A stretch of DNA of 64,000 nucleotides. Origin: Winogradskyella thalassocola (GTDB lineage: Bacteria; Bacteroidota; Bacteroidia; Flavobacteriales; Flavobacteriaceae). Below, in pieces: positions 8,905 to 17,861 of the stretch. The stretch is taken from assembly GCF_900099995.1 (NCBI RefSeq), contig NZ_FNCZ01000001.1, positions 1,302,001-1,366,000 of the forward strand, read 5' to 3'. The notes beneath the pieces were generated by a model, which was not told the DNA's origin, made no database searches, and was given only the letters and a program-made list of their open reading frames with translations. The position numbers and the translations under genes are program-made. Position 1 is the first letter of the stretch; the number at the start of each line of letters is the position of its first letter.

Positions 8905-9789
8905 ATGAAAACTATACTAATCACACTTGTAACGCTTATCACCTTTAGTCTATCTGCTCAAAAAAAAGAGACTTTAATCTATTCTATTAAAGGAAATGAT
9001 ACCTTAAGAATGGATGTGTTCACACCGAAAACTATTAAAAAAACAGATTCACTTCCAGTACTACTTTGGATGCATGGAGGAGGCTTTTCTGGTAGTCATC
9101 GGGCCTTTCCAGATGATGCGAATCTGGTTAAATATGCAGCTGAAAAACAAAATTATATAGGTGTTTCTATCGATTACCGTTTACTTAGAAAAAATACAGC
9201 AACTGGCTTTGGGTGCGATTGCACTAAAGACGAGAAAATGGAAACCTTTAAACAAGCTACAATCGATTATTTAGATGCTGCAAAATTCTTAGTTGAACAT
9301 GCCCAATCGTTACAAATCGATCCTACTAAAATTATAGCAGGAGGCAGTAGTGCAGGAGCAGAGGGCATACTAAATGCTGTGTATATGAAGGATTATTTTG
9401 TAACGGAAAAAGACGCTTATAATAACGTCTCATTTGCAGGAGTGTTTTCTTGTGCAGGTGCTGTAGTTGATGCGCGATATATTACTGAAGAAAATGCAGT
9501 TCCAGCAGTATTATATCATGGAACAGACGATCGATTAGTGCCATATAGTAAAGCTTCACATCATTATTGTGACCCAAAGAAAGACGGTTATATTATGTTA
9601 GATGGTTCTGACGTTATAGCAAATCAGTTGGAAGAATTTGATACCGCGTATTCCTTCAATATCGTCAAAGGTGGTGGTCATGAGATTGCCCGAATTCCTT
9701 TTGAAGATTTAGAAAAGGTATTCCGCTTTTTTGAACAGACGATGCTTAATAAAGAGGTTATTCAAACTAAAATTATAAGAACTAAATAA
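8905..9789 (+). CDS. Secreted alpha/beta-hydrolase, BD-FAE/lipase-like carbohydrate esterase
   Basis: 294 aa, signal peptide 1-18 (SLSAQ). Hormone-sensitive-lipase/BD-FAE-type features: oxyanion motif HGGGFSG (57-63), nucleophile elbow GGSSAG with Ser149, candidate acid Asp in YHGTDDRLVP and candidate His in KGGGHEIARIPF. A CDC motif (GFGCDCTKD, about 102-109) may form a disulfide or support the lid. It is two bases upstream of the GH43 gene, so the two are one transcriptional unit and the esterase probably unmasks the GH43 substrate. Feruloyl, acetyl or other acyl specificity cannot be decided from sequence. Confidence 0.8.
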   Translation: MKTILITLVTLITFSLSAQKKETLIYSIKGNDTLRMDVFTPKTIKKTDSLPVLLWMHGGGFSGSHRAFPDDANLVKYAAEKQNYIGVSIDYRLLRKNTATGFGCDCTKDEKMETFKQATIDYLDAAKFLVEHAQSLQIDPTKIIAGGSSAGAEGILNAVYMKDYFVTEKDAYNNVSFAGVFSCAGAVVDARYITEENAVPAVLYHGTDDRLVPYSKASHHYCDPKKDGYIMLDGSDVIANQLEEFDTAYSFNIVKGGGHEIARIPFEDLEKVFRFFEQTMLNKEVIQTKIIRTK

Positions 9790-9791
9790 CC

Positions 9792-11639
9792 ATGAAAAAC
9801 ATACTTTTTCTATTCACTATAGCATTTCTTTTTTCGTGTAATAATGATAAGAGTCAGCGTTCAGAAGAACTTTCTAATACCAAGGGGAAATCAGAATTAA
9901 TAAAAGATCTTGACACCTATATCAATCCATTAGATATAGATTATACCTATATGGTTTATAATTCTAGTCAAAATAAATCGTACCGTTCAGGAGCCGATCC
10001 TGCTGTTATAGAATTCAAAGGGGAGTATTACATGTTTGTCACACGTTCTTTTGGCTATTGGCATTCTACCGATTTGGTTAATTGGACTTTTATTAAGCCG
10101 CAGCAATGGTTTTTTGAAGGTAGTAATGCACCAACAGCTTTTAATTACAAAGATTCGTTAGTGTATTTTGCTGGTAACCCTGCTGGTTACGGAAGTATTC
10201 TTTATACCGATGACCCTAAAAGTGGTAAATGGGAACCAACTGCGTCTATATCGACTAATATTCAAGATTCGGAATTGTTCATTGATGATGATGGAGAGAC
10301 CTATTTATATTGGGGCTCTTCTAATGTGAATCCACTTCGTGTAAAGATGTTAAATAAAGATGATCGTTTTTTAGAAACAGGAGTTCAGAAAGAATTATTC
10401 AATCTTGTTGAAGAAGAGCATGGCTGGGAACGTTTTGGGGAAAATAACTTTCACCCGACTTTAAAAGAAGGCTATATGGAAGGAGCTTCCATGACCAAAC
10501 ATAACGGAAAATATTATTTACAATATGCAGCACCTGGCACACAATTTAATGTGTATGCAGATGGAGTTTATATTGGCGATACGCCGCTTGGACCGTTTAC
10601 ATATATGAAAAATAATCCGATGAGTTTTAAGCCTGGTGGGTTTACCAATGGTGCAGGTCATGGCATAACAGTTAAACAAACTAATGGGCAATATTGGCAT
10701 TTTGGAACAATGGCATTGGCGTCTAATGCGCAATGGGAACGTCGTTTGTGTATGTTTCCTACTTATTTTGATGAAGATGGTTTAATGTATACCAATACAG
10801 CCTATGGAGATTATCCGCGTTTTGGTTCTAGTCATCCTACAAAAGCAGGACAACACAATGGTTGGATGTTGTTGTCTTATAAAGGAGATGTTACGGTATC
10901 ATCGTCGTTAATGCAGATTATGAAATTTACGTCGAATGATGATGAAGTAAAAGTTACCGAATTACCACTCGAGAAAAATACGGACGGTGAAATAATGTCT
11001 AAAATATTAACGGATGAAAACCCTAAAACATTTTGGGTCGCAGACGCTAATGACGATAAACAATGGATAACCATTGAAATGAAGAAGCCCGGTAACATTA
11101 ATGCTTTTCAGTTGAATTTTCATGATCATGATTCTGTGATTTACACACGTGTAGAAGGATTAAAGCACCAATTTACTATCGAGGTTTCAGAAGATGGAGC
11201 AAATTGGCAAACTGTTGTTGACCGAAGCAATAGTGAAAAGGATACACCAAATGCTTACATCGTATTGGATGAGGCTGTAAAGGCAAAGTATGTACGTTAT
11301 AATAATATAAAAGTACCTGGCGCAAATTTTGCAATGTCAGAATTTAGAGTATTTGGATTGGGACTAGGTGAAAAGCCAGCTAATGTTTCCGGACTCGAGG
11401 TGAAAAGAGAAGAAGATCGTAGAGATGTATCCTTGTCTTGGAATCCTATAGAAGGAGCTCAAGGCTATAATATTCGTTGGGGAATTGCAGAAGATAAACT
11501 CTATCAGTCTTGGCAAGTTTATGATGCTAACGAACATTTTATGCGTTCTTTAGATCGTGATACACCATATTATTTCACTATTGAAGCGTATAATGAGAAC
11601 GGAATTTCTGAACGAAGTGAAGTGATTTTTGTGGAATAA
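9792..11639 (+). CDS. GH43 glycosidase lipoprotein with F5/8C and Fn3 domains
   Basis: 615 aa, lipobox AFLFSC (Cys16). Five-bladed propeller of GH43 type: catalytic base Asp69 in GADPAVIEF, pKa-modulating Asp159 in QDSELFIDDDG, general acid Glu230 in YMEGASM. A discoidin/F5-8C-like domain follows (about 405-525, containing DENPKTFWVADANDDKQWI), then an Fn3 domain (about 530-612, containing VSLSWNPIEGAQGYNIRW and FTIEAYNENGISE). GH43 enzymes release arabinose, xylose or galactose; the subfamily is not clear to me. A 69-bp piece closely matching its 3' end occurs at 13647-13715, showing that a related gene once stood downstream. Confidence 0.87.
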   Translation: MKNILFLFTIAFLFSCNNDKSQRSEELSNTKGKSELIKDLDTYINPLDIDYTYMVYNSSQNKSYRSGADPAVIEFKGEYYMFVTRSFGYWHSTDLVNWTFIKPQQWFFEGSNAPTAFNYKDSLVYFAGNPAGYGSILYTDDPKSGKWEPTASISTNIQDSELFIDDDGETYLYWGSSNVNPLRVKMLNKDDRFLETGVQKELFNLVEEEHGWERFGENNFHPTLKEGYMEGASMTKHNGKYYLQYAAPGTQFNVYADGVYIGDTPLGPFTYMKNNPMSFKPGGFTNGAGHGITVKQTNGQYWHFGTMALASNAQWERRLCMFPTYFDEDGLMYTNTAYGDYPRFGSSHPTKAGQHNGWMLLSYKGDVTVSSSLMQIMKFTSNDDEVKVTELPLEKNTDGEIMSKILTDENPKTFWVADANDDKQWITIEMKKPGNINAFQLNFHDHDSVIYTRVEGLKHQFTIEVSEDGANWQTVVDRSNSEKDTPNAYIVLDEAVKAKYVRYNNIKVPGANFAMSEFRVFGLGLGEKPANVSGLEVKREEDRRDVSLSWNPIEGAQGYNIRWGIAEDKLYQSWQVYDANEHFMRSLDRDTPYYFTIEAYNENGISERSEVIFVE

Positions 11640-11715
11640 TAGTGTCGCATATTTTAACCATATCATGAACACTAATTTTAATTTAAAACTAAATATTAAC
11701 TAAATAAATATAATT

Positions 11716-13482
11716 ATGAAAAATCGAACAACCAGCAAGTTAATGAAGTTGGCGCAATTTTGTTTTTGCGTGCTCTTTTTAATCAATTTTAATTCCTGTA
11801 CTAAAGAAGACGATATTACTCCTTTAGGAAGTGAAGAAACATTAAATGTAGAAACTGAAGCAATATTGCCAGACGGTGTAACGTTGATGTCTGGATGTGA
11901 ATATACGATTACTCCAGAATTTAATAGCGTTATTTTTGCTGCAAGGAGCTATACGTGGTCGGCAGAACCTGCTAATTTAGTTGATTTTACAGTAAACCCT
12001 TTAACTTACGCGATATCTATTCAAACAATTTCCGAAGGAACTGTAACCTTAAGTTTAAATTCAGATGATGGTGAAGTTTCATCTTCTGTTGATATCCTTA
12101 TTGATGATGAAAGTGATGGTATTATAAAAATCTTAGCTATTGGTAATAGTTTTTCAGAAGATGCTTTAGAAGCTTATTTTTGGGGCTTAGCTAATGCAGA
12201 AGGTAAGCAAGTTGTAGTTGGGAATATGTATATCGGTTCTGCAAATTTAGATACGCATGCTTCAAATGCAACAAGCAACTCAAACAGTTATAGTTATAGA
12301 AAAATTGCTTTAGATGGAACTCGTACTGTTACTTCAGGTGTTTCAATTTCTGAGGCTGTAGCTGACGAAAATTGGGACTATATCAGTTTTCAGCAAGCTA
12401 GTTATGATTCTGGACTTTTTGATACATTTATAAATCCGCTTCCAACTTTATATAATACTATAAAGAATCAAAATCCTAATCCATGTACAAAGTATATTTT
12501 ACATAAAACTTGGGCCTATGCTCAAAATTCAACCCATTCTGGTTTTGCAAATTATAATAATGATCAAACGACTATGTATAATGGGATTATAGAAGCTTAC
12601 AGTCAAGCAGAAAATTTAATGCCTACAGATATGGTGATTCCTGCAGCAACGGCGATTCAAAATGGAAGAACTAGTTTTTTAGGTGATGGTTTTACTCGTG
12701 ATGGATATCACTTAAACGATTTAGGTCAATATACAGCATCATGTACTTGGTACGAAATGTTGTTTGGAGAGTCAGTGATTGGGAATACTTATGAGCCTGA
12801 AGGGATATTACCTTATTATAGAGAATTGGCGCAACATGCAGCACACGAAGCAGTATTAAGTCCAAATGAAATTACGGTTTTAACCGATTATGAAACAGCA
12901 GGAGGTAATGGTATTATTACGCAACCTGTATTTATTAATTTTTCTAGCTCAGACAATCCTGATGGATGGAACGCCTATTCAAGCTTTTTAGAAGGAGCAG
13001 GAATCGCAAACATTTTATATCCTAGTGGTGGATTTACTGGTGTGGCAGCAACAACAACGGCCCGTTTTAGAGGAATAAATAATACGTCTGGTGCAGGTTC
13101 TACAACAACAGATTTAAATATGGATGATACAGTATCACGTTCTAATTTTTATTCTCATGCATTAGCTTGGGGCTCAAATCCGGGACTAGAAGAAAGTGTG
13201 ATAGAATTTACTGGTTTCGAATCTAATGATACCTATGAATTTTGCTTCTTTGGGTCAAGAAATAGTGTGAGCGATAATAGAGATACTAAGTATACTGTTA
13301 TTGGTGCTACTGAACAATCGGCTAATTTAGATGCTGCGAATAATGCAACAAATACAATCTGTATTTCTAATGTACAGCCTGATGCTGATGGTAAAATCAT
13401 CTTAAAAGTGTCAGCTGGGGATTCTAATAACAACGGCAATAAATTTTATTATTTAAATGCAATGAGAATAACTCCAGAATAG
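11716..13482 (+). CDS. Lipoprotein with Big-like, DUF4886/SGNH and uncharacterised C-terminal module
   Basis: 588 aa; lipobox INFNSC (Cys28). Residues about 45-130 look like a bacterial Ig-like domain (TWSAEPANLVDFTV, VTLSLNS). Residues about 137-380 are a DUF4886/SGNH-hydrolase-like domain with block I IKILAIGNSFSEDA (candidate Ser145) and block V TRDGYHLNDLGQY (Asp329, His332), so an esterase activity is possible. Residues about 405-586 repeat the module of the T9SS protein at 7733: FINFSSSDN, YEFCFFGSRNSVSDNRDTKYTVIG, NKFYYLNAMRI. The gene lies 76 bases after the GH43 gene. The domain assignment of the SGNH part is good; a substrate cannot be given. Confidence 0.75.
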   Translation: MKNRTTSKLMKLAQFCFCVLFLINFNSCTKEDDITPLGSEETLNVETEAILPDGVTLMSGCEYTITPEFNSVIFAARSYTWSAEPANLVDFTVNPLTYAISIQTISEGTVTLSLNSDDGEVSSSVDILIDDESDGIIKILAIGNSFSEDALEAYFWGLANAEGKQVVVGNMYIGSANLDTHASNATSNSNSYSYRKIALDGTRTVTSGVSISEAVADENWDYISFQQASYDSGLFDTFINPLPTLYNTIKNQNPNPCTKYILHKTWAYAQNSTHSGFANYNNDQTTMYNGIIEAYSQAENLMPTDMVIPAATAIQNGRTSFLGDGFTRDGYHLNDLGQYTASCTWYEMLFGESVIGNTYEPEGILPYYRELAQHAAHEAVLSPNEITVLTDYETAGGNGIITQPVFINFSSSDNPDGWNAYSSFLEGAGIANILYPSGGFTGVAATTTARFRGINNTSGAGSTTTDLNMDDTVSRSNFYSHALAWGSNPGLEESVIEFTGFESNDTYEFCFFGSRNSVSDNRDTKYTVIGATEQSANLDAANNATNTICISNVQPDADGKIILKVSAGDSNNNGNKFYYLNAMRITPE

Positions 13483-13500
13483 ACATTAATTATAACATAG

Positions 13501-13571
13501 GTCTCTTTATTTGTTAGTTTTTGTGATGCAGCCAAAAGAATGCTTTCGCGATAAACGTCATTTAAAGAGAC
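13501..13571. repeat. 9-bp inverted repeat in the intergenic gap before the EEP gene
   Basis: GTCTCTTTA at 13501-13509 and its exact complement TAAAGAGAC at 13563-13571, with 53 bases between. It may be a deletion scar or part of an old element, since the GH43 relic lies just downstream. Apart from these two items nothing else is recognisable in 13483-13724. Confidence 0.35.
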
Positions 13572-13646
13572 TTATATTTTTTACAAAAGCGTTAACATGT
13601 TTGCATTTCTAATGTATTCATCAAGATATTGATTGTGCTTTTCCGT

Positions 13647-13715
13647 TATTTTACGATAGAAGCATATAATGAAAACGGAATTTCTGAAAACAGCAAAGTT
13701 ATATTTGTAGAATAA
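13647..13715 (+). pseudogene. Relic of the 3' end of a second GH43-Fn3 gene
   Basis: In frame the bases read YFTIEAYNENGISENSKVIF plus VE and stop. The GH43 gene upstream ends YFTIEAYNENGISERSEVIF plus VE and stop (11577-11639). Upstream of 13647 the similarity disappears at once. The piece is too short to function and has no start; it is the remnant of a deleted or recombined paralogue. It lies 10 bases before the ATG of the EEP gene. Confidence 0.75.
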
Positions 13716-13724
13716 TTTTTTAAT

Positions 13725-14546
13725 ATGAAGTATTTATTAGTCATCTGTTTTGCTTTTTCTAGCATTTGTTTTGCTCAAGATTTTTCTATTATGAGCTATA
13801 ACATTAAGTTAGACTATCCGAAAGAAGGAGAAAATAGCTGGACAAATAGAAAGCCGTTTTTTATCAATCAGCTTAAGTTTTACGAACCCGATGTTTTAGG
13901 TGTTCAAGAAGCAATGCCTAATCAAATGGAGGATATAGATAGTCTTTTGGTAGATTATAGTTATGTTGGAGTTGGAAGAGATGATGGAAAAGATTCAGGG
14001 GAATATTCAGCACTATTTTACAAAACTGATAAATTCAATATTATAGAATCCGGAACCTTTTGGTTATCTGAAACACCAGATAAAGTGTCAATGGGTTGGG
14101 ATGCGATTTGTAATAGAGTTTGTACCTATGCTTTATTTGAAGATAAAGTTTCGGGACAACTATTTTGGACATTTAACACGCACTTTGATCATGTTGGTAA
14201 AGAAGCTAGAAAAAACAGTGCCATCATTATTATGGAAAAAATAAAGGAACTCAATACAGCGAATGATCCCGTTGTTTTAACAGGTGATTTTAATATGGAG
14301 CCCAATCACGACAGTATAAAATATATAAAAGAGAAGTTAAAAGATTCAAAAGATATAACACATGTTGTTTTTGGTCCCGAAGGAACTTTTAATGGCTTTC
14401 AATTTGATAAACCCGTTACTAGACGCATCGACTTTGCTTTTGTGAGTGAAGATGTTGAAGTGAATAAATATGCCGTATTAAGTGATAATTGGAATTTGCA
14501 CTATCCTTCTGACCATTTACCAATTTTAATTACATTGCGCTTATAA
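13725..14546 (+). CDS. Secreted endonuclease/exonuclease/phosphatase (EEP) family phosphodiesterase
   Basis: 273 aa; signal peptide 1-17 (SICFAQ). EEP-fold metal and catalytic motifs are all present: SYNIKLD near the N-terminus, GVQEAMPNQ (metal Glu), FNTHFDHVG (His), TGDFNMEP (Asp/Asn) and the C-terminal SDHLPILITL (Asp-His pair). Secreted EEP enzymes of this length recur in Bacteroidota PULs and are usually named after endonucleases, but the fold also serves lipid and sugar phosphodiesters. Placed after glycosidases and before a sugar symporter, it could cleave phosphodiester decorations on a glycan; this is inference. Its upstream region carries a GH43 relic. Confidence 0.85.
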   Translation: MKYLLVICFAFSSICFAQDFSIMSYNIKLDYPKEGENSWTNRKPFFINQLKFYEPDVLGVQEAMPNQMEDIDSLLVDYSYVGVGRDDGKDSGEYSALFYKTDKFNIIESGTFWLSETPDKVSMGWDAICNRVCTYALFEDKVSGQLFWTFNTHFDHVGKEARKNSAIIIMEKIKELNTANDPVVLTGDFNMEPNHDSIKYIKEKLKDSKDITHVVFGPEGTFNGFQFDKPVTRRIDFAFVSEDVEVNKYAVLSDNWNLHYPSDHLPILITLRL

Positions 14547-14593
14547 AAGGTAAAATAAACTAAGACTCTAACTAATACTAAATAAATTTAAAA

Positions 14594-15970
14594 ATGAAAA
14601 AAAGTGTTTTCTTATTATTAATTGCAGCGGTTTCCGCTTTAGGAGGTTTGCTCTTTGGTTACGATACAGGTGTTATTAATGGCGCACAGTTTTACCTTAC
14701 AGAGTATTTCGATTTAAGCGATGCATTAAAAGGCTGGGTTGTTGGTAGTGCACTTTTAGGGTGTTTTGTAGGAGCTATTATTGCAGGACCTTTAAGTATT
14801 AAAATAGGTCGAAAAAAATCTTTAATAATTTCGGCTATATTCTTTACCGTTTCTGCTTATGGATCGGGTTTACCAGAACTATTCCCTCAAACCGTTAGTA
14901 TGTTGGTTGTTTTTAGGATTATTGGAGGTTTAGGTATTGGTGTGGCATCGATGAATGCACCTATGTATATTGCAGAAATTGCACCTTCAAACATTAGAGG
15001 TCGTATGGTGACCTATTACCAATTGGCTATTGTAATTGGATTTTTTGTGGTTTTCTTAGCGACTTATTTTATTGGTAATGACTTAAGTCTACAAGAAAAT
15101 ATTGAATTTGGGTGGAGACGAATGTTTTGGTCAGAATTAATACCAAGTCTTTTGTTTTTAATTCTGTTGTTTATTGTTCCGAAAAGTCCGCGTTGGTTAG
15201 CTTTAAAAGGAAAAGAAAAAGAAGCTTTAGCTGTTTTACAGAAAATAAATGGTGATGACTTAGCCGCCGAAGAAATGGTTAATATTAAGAAATCTTTAGA
15301 TGAAACTAATGATGGTATTAAAGTGAGTTATTTCTCTAAAGGGATATTAGTCATAATCGCTATCGGTACTGTGCTTTCTGTATTACAACAATTTACAGGT
15401 ATCAATGCGGTATTGTATTATGGTGCTGATATTTTTGAAAAAGCACTTGGTTTTGGAAAAGAAGATGTACTTGCACAACAAATATTGTTGGCTTTTGTAA
15501 ACTTGGTATTTACGTTTGTAGCTATGTTTACTGTAGATAAATTTGGAAGAAAGCCATTGCTTTATATTGGCTCTGTTGGAATGATCATTGGGTTTTTACT
15601 TTTAGGAGTTACTCTGCAACAAGGAAATGTAGGTGTGTTATCTCTAATTGGTGTTTTAGTTTTTATTGCATCGTTTGCATTATCAATGGGACCAGTAGTA
15701 TGGGTTTTATTATCAGAAATGTTCCCAAATAAAATACGAAGCGTTGCAATGTCTGTAGCTGTTGCTGCACAATGGGCTGCCAATTATGTGGTGTCACAAT
15801 CTTTCCCTGTTGTAATGGGAAGTGAAACTAATAATAGTGCACCATGGAATGGATCATTGCCTTATTATATCTTTATAGCCTTTATTTTAATCATTGTATA
15901 TGTAACCTATAAGTTTATACCAGAAACTAAAGGGAAGTCTTTAGAAGAGATTGAAGGCTTTTGGAAGTAA
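14594..15970 (+). CDS. MFS sugar:H+ symporter (sugar porter family, XylE/GalP-like)
   Basis: 458 aa, 12 predicted membrane helices. Sugar-porter signatures: GYDTGVINGAQ in TM1, the loop motif IGRKKS after TM2, RIIGGLGIGVASM in TM4, PKSPRWL (family PESPRW) at the central loop, QQFTGINAVLYYG in TM7 and the terminal PETKGKSLEEIE. It would bring monosaccharides such as glucose released by the GH3 across the inner membrane. It is 47 bases after the EEP gene and is closed by a strong terminator, so it is the last gene of PUL 1. Confidence 0.93.
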   Translation: MKKSVFLLLIAAVSALGGLLFGYDTGVINGAQFYLTEYFDLSDALKGWVVGSALLGCFVGAIIAGPLSIKIGRKKSLIISAIFFTVSAYGSGLPELFPQTVSMLVVFRIIGGLGIGVASMNAPMYIAEIAPSNIRGRMVTYYQLAIVIGFFVVFLATYFIGNDLSLQENIEFGWRRMFWSELIPSLLFLILLFIVPKSPRWLALKGKEKEALAVLQKINGDDLAAEEMVNIKKSLDETNDGIKVSYFSKGILVIIAIGTVLSVLQQFTGINAVLYYGADIFEKALGFGKEDVLAQQILLAFVNLVFTFVAMFTVDKFGRKPLLYIGSVGMIIGFLLLGVTLQQGNVGVLSLIGVLVFIASFALSMGPVVWVLLSEMFPNKIRSVAMSVAVAAQWAANYVVSQSFPVVMGSETNNSAPWNGSLPYYIFIAFILIIVYVTYKFIPETKGKSLEEIEGFWK

Positions 15971-15993
15971 GTAAAATACTAGACTTAAATAAT

Positions 15994-16026
15994 AAAAAAA
16001 ACCGATTCATATGAATCGGTTTTTTT
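15994..16026. terminator. Strong bidirectional rho-independent terminator
   Basis: An A-tract of 8, then CCGATTCATATGAATCGG, then a T-tract of 7: a near-perfect palindrome with poly-U on either strand. It lies between two converging genes, the sugar symporter (plus) and the first universal stress protein (minus), and serves both. Confidence 0.93.
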
Positions 16027-16073
16027 ATGTTAAGCCCACAAAATGTAAGGCGAACTATTATAAAGAATAGGGT

Positions 16074-16910
16074 TTATTTAAATTCTGGAATCACCAAAAA
16101 TGGAATGATAGTATGGAATCCAATTTTCTGAATTACAGGTTCATTTAGGAAATTTTCAATAAAACTGTGTTTGTAGTTTATCATTGCAAGAATACTAATA
16201 TCAAGCTCTTTAATAAAGTCAGTGATTGTTTGTTCTTTACTTCCAAAATTTGGCCTCCAGTCTACGCAACTTGGACAATCTTCAATATACGCTTTTAGCA
16301 TGGCTAAATTATAATTCTGCTTTTCAGTTAAATTGTCTTTTACATTAATATGAAGAACTCTTATTTTCGAATTATACAATTGGGTTAATTGTAGTAAGGA
16401 CTCTAACTCATCTCCATAAAATCTATTAAAATCAGTTGGAAATGCAATTTGTTCAGGCTTCACAAAGTCATAAGCGTCTGGAATAACTAAAACAGGGCAA
16501 AGTCTTATTTTGTTAATGATATTTACCGTGTTACTTCCAAAAATGAATTCTTTGGCGCCAGTAGCACCCTTGGTACCCATTACAATTAAGCTTATGTCAA
16601 ATTCTTTAATAGTGCTTTCAATCGTATTTAATAACGGTTCTGTGCTATATATCGTTTCAAATTTGTGCTTAGGATTTGTGCTTTCTGCCTCTATTTTGTT
16701 TTTTAGGTCAATAAGTTGATGCTTTGCTTCTTCTTTTTTTATATCTATAAAATGTGAAGTGATATATGTTCTAGACGTTTGGTTTGCGAAAGACCACGCA
16801 TGTAAAAAGTAAAATGTACAAGGTTCGTTAGCATATAATTTTAATGTATAATTTATGGCCGCCCATGAATTATCTGAAAAATCTGTTGGAAGTAATATGT
16901 GATGTCTCAT
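16074..16910 (-). CDS. Universal stress protein, tandem Usp domains
   Basis: 278 aa made of two Usp domains (about 1-150 and 150-278). Domain 1 keeps the ATP-binding signature GTKGATGAKEFIFGSNT (G-x2-G-x9-GS). Domain 2 has lost it (LAMINYKHSFIENFLNEP), the common arrangement in double-domain UspA proteins of Bacteroidota. Cytoplasmic nucleotide-binding stress protein; the exact role is unknown. Last of three tandem paralogues on the minus strand, 65 bases after its neighbour. Confidence 0.9.
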   Translation of the reverse strand: MRHHILLPTDFSDNSWAAINYTLKLYANEPCTFYFLHAWSFANQTSRTYITSHFIDIKKEEAKHQLIDLKNKIEAESTNPKHKFETIYSTEPLLNTIESTIKEFDISLIVMGTKGATGAKEFIFGSNTVNIINKIRLCPVLVIPDAYDFVKPEQIAFPTDFNRFYGDELESLLQLTQLYNSKIRVLHINVKDNLTEKQNYNLAMLKAYIEDCPSCVDWRPNFGSKEQTITDFIKELDISILAMINYKHSFIENFLNEPVIQKIGFHTIIPFLVIPEFK

Positions 16911-16975
16911 AATGTTTCTATAAACTTAGATATGACAAAATTAACTTACGGCTTCTTAAATTAATATGATTTATG

Positions 16976-17806
16976 TCACTTTCGTGGTATAACTAAAAAG
17001 GGAATCGTAGGTTGAAATCCTATGTTCTTTATTATTGGTTCTTTTATAATATTTTCAATAAAACTATGGTTGTAATTAACCATGACAAGAATATTAATAT
17101 TGAGATCTTCAGTGAAATCTTGAATCGCTTTTGCTTTTTTATTATAATTAGTCATCCAATGAAAACTAGGGTTGTAATTTTCTAAGGCTATTTCTAATAA
17201 GGTTAAGTTCTGTTTTTGAGCTTCTGAGATGTCATCTTCGCTATTAATATGAAGAATCCTAATTTTAGAATTATGTAGTTCTGCTAATTGTTTTAGAGGT
17301 TGTAATTCATCTCCATAAACACGATTAAAATCTGTAGGGAAAGCGATTTGCTCAGGTATTACAAAATCATAGTCATTTGGGATAACCAAAACAGGACATT
17401 TTTTTGCATGTTTAATCACGTTTACGGTATTACTTCCAAATATTATTTCTTGTGCTTTAGTTTCTCCTTTTGTACCTATAATAATAAGATCTATATCTAT
17501 TTTTTCTGCTATGGCTTCAATTGAACTATGTAAGTCATTAGTGCTTAATATAACTTCGAATGAATGGTTCTCATTAGCATAATTTTTTTCAAATTTTGCC
17601 TTTAATTCGGTTAAATCCTTTCTTGCATTTTCTGCCATAACACGTATGAGTTTATTAGACATACTAGACATTAAAGACACTTTTATTACAGAAGAATGTA
17701 AAAAGTGAAATGTACATTGCTCTTTGTCATATAATTTAATAGCATATATAGCAGCGCTCAAGGCGTTATCTGAAAAATCGGTAGGTAAAAGGATGTTTTT
17801 TGGCAT
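16976..17806 (-). CDS. Universal stress protein, tandem Usp domains
   Basis: 276 aa, closest in the window to the gene at 16074: both contain LLPTDFSDN at the start, AFPTDFNRxYGDEL at the second domain start and SFIEN near the end. The ATP motif GTKGETKAQEIIFGSNT is intact in domain 1 and absent in domain 2 (LVMVNYNHSFIENI). Middle gene of the trio. The conserved pairing of one intact and one degenerate domain suggests one nucleotide per chain. Confidence 0.9.
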   Translation of the reverse strand: MPKNILLPTDFSDNALSAAIYAIKLYDKEQCTFHFLHSSVIKVSLMSSMSNKLIRVMAENARKDLTELKAKFEKNYANENHSFEVILSTNDLHSSIEAIAEKIDIDLIIIGTKGETKAQEIIFGSNTVNVIKHAKKCPVLVIPNDYDFVIPEQIAFPTDFNRVYGDELQPLKQLAELHNSKIRILHINSEDDISEAQKQNLTLLEIALENYNPSFHWMTNYNKKAKAIQDFTEDLNINILVMVNYNHSFIENIIKEPIIKNIGFQPTIPFLVIPRK

Positions 17807-17861
17807 AATTGCTTTTTTGTATTACGGTTGGTTGCTCTGTTTTTTTTGTACTGTGTTATAA

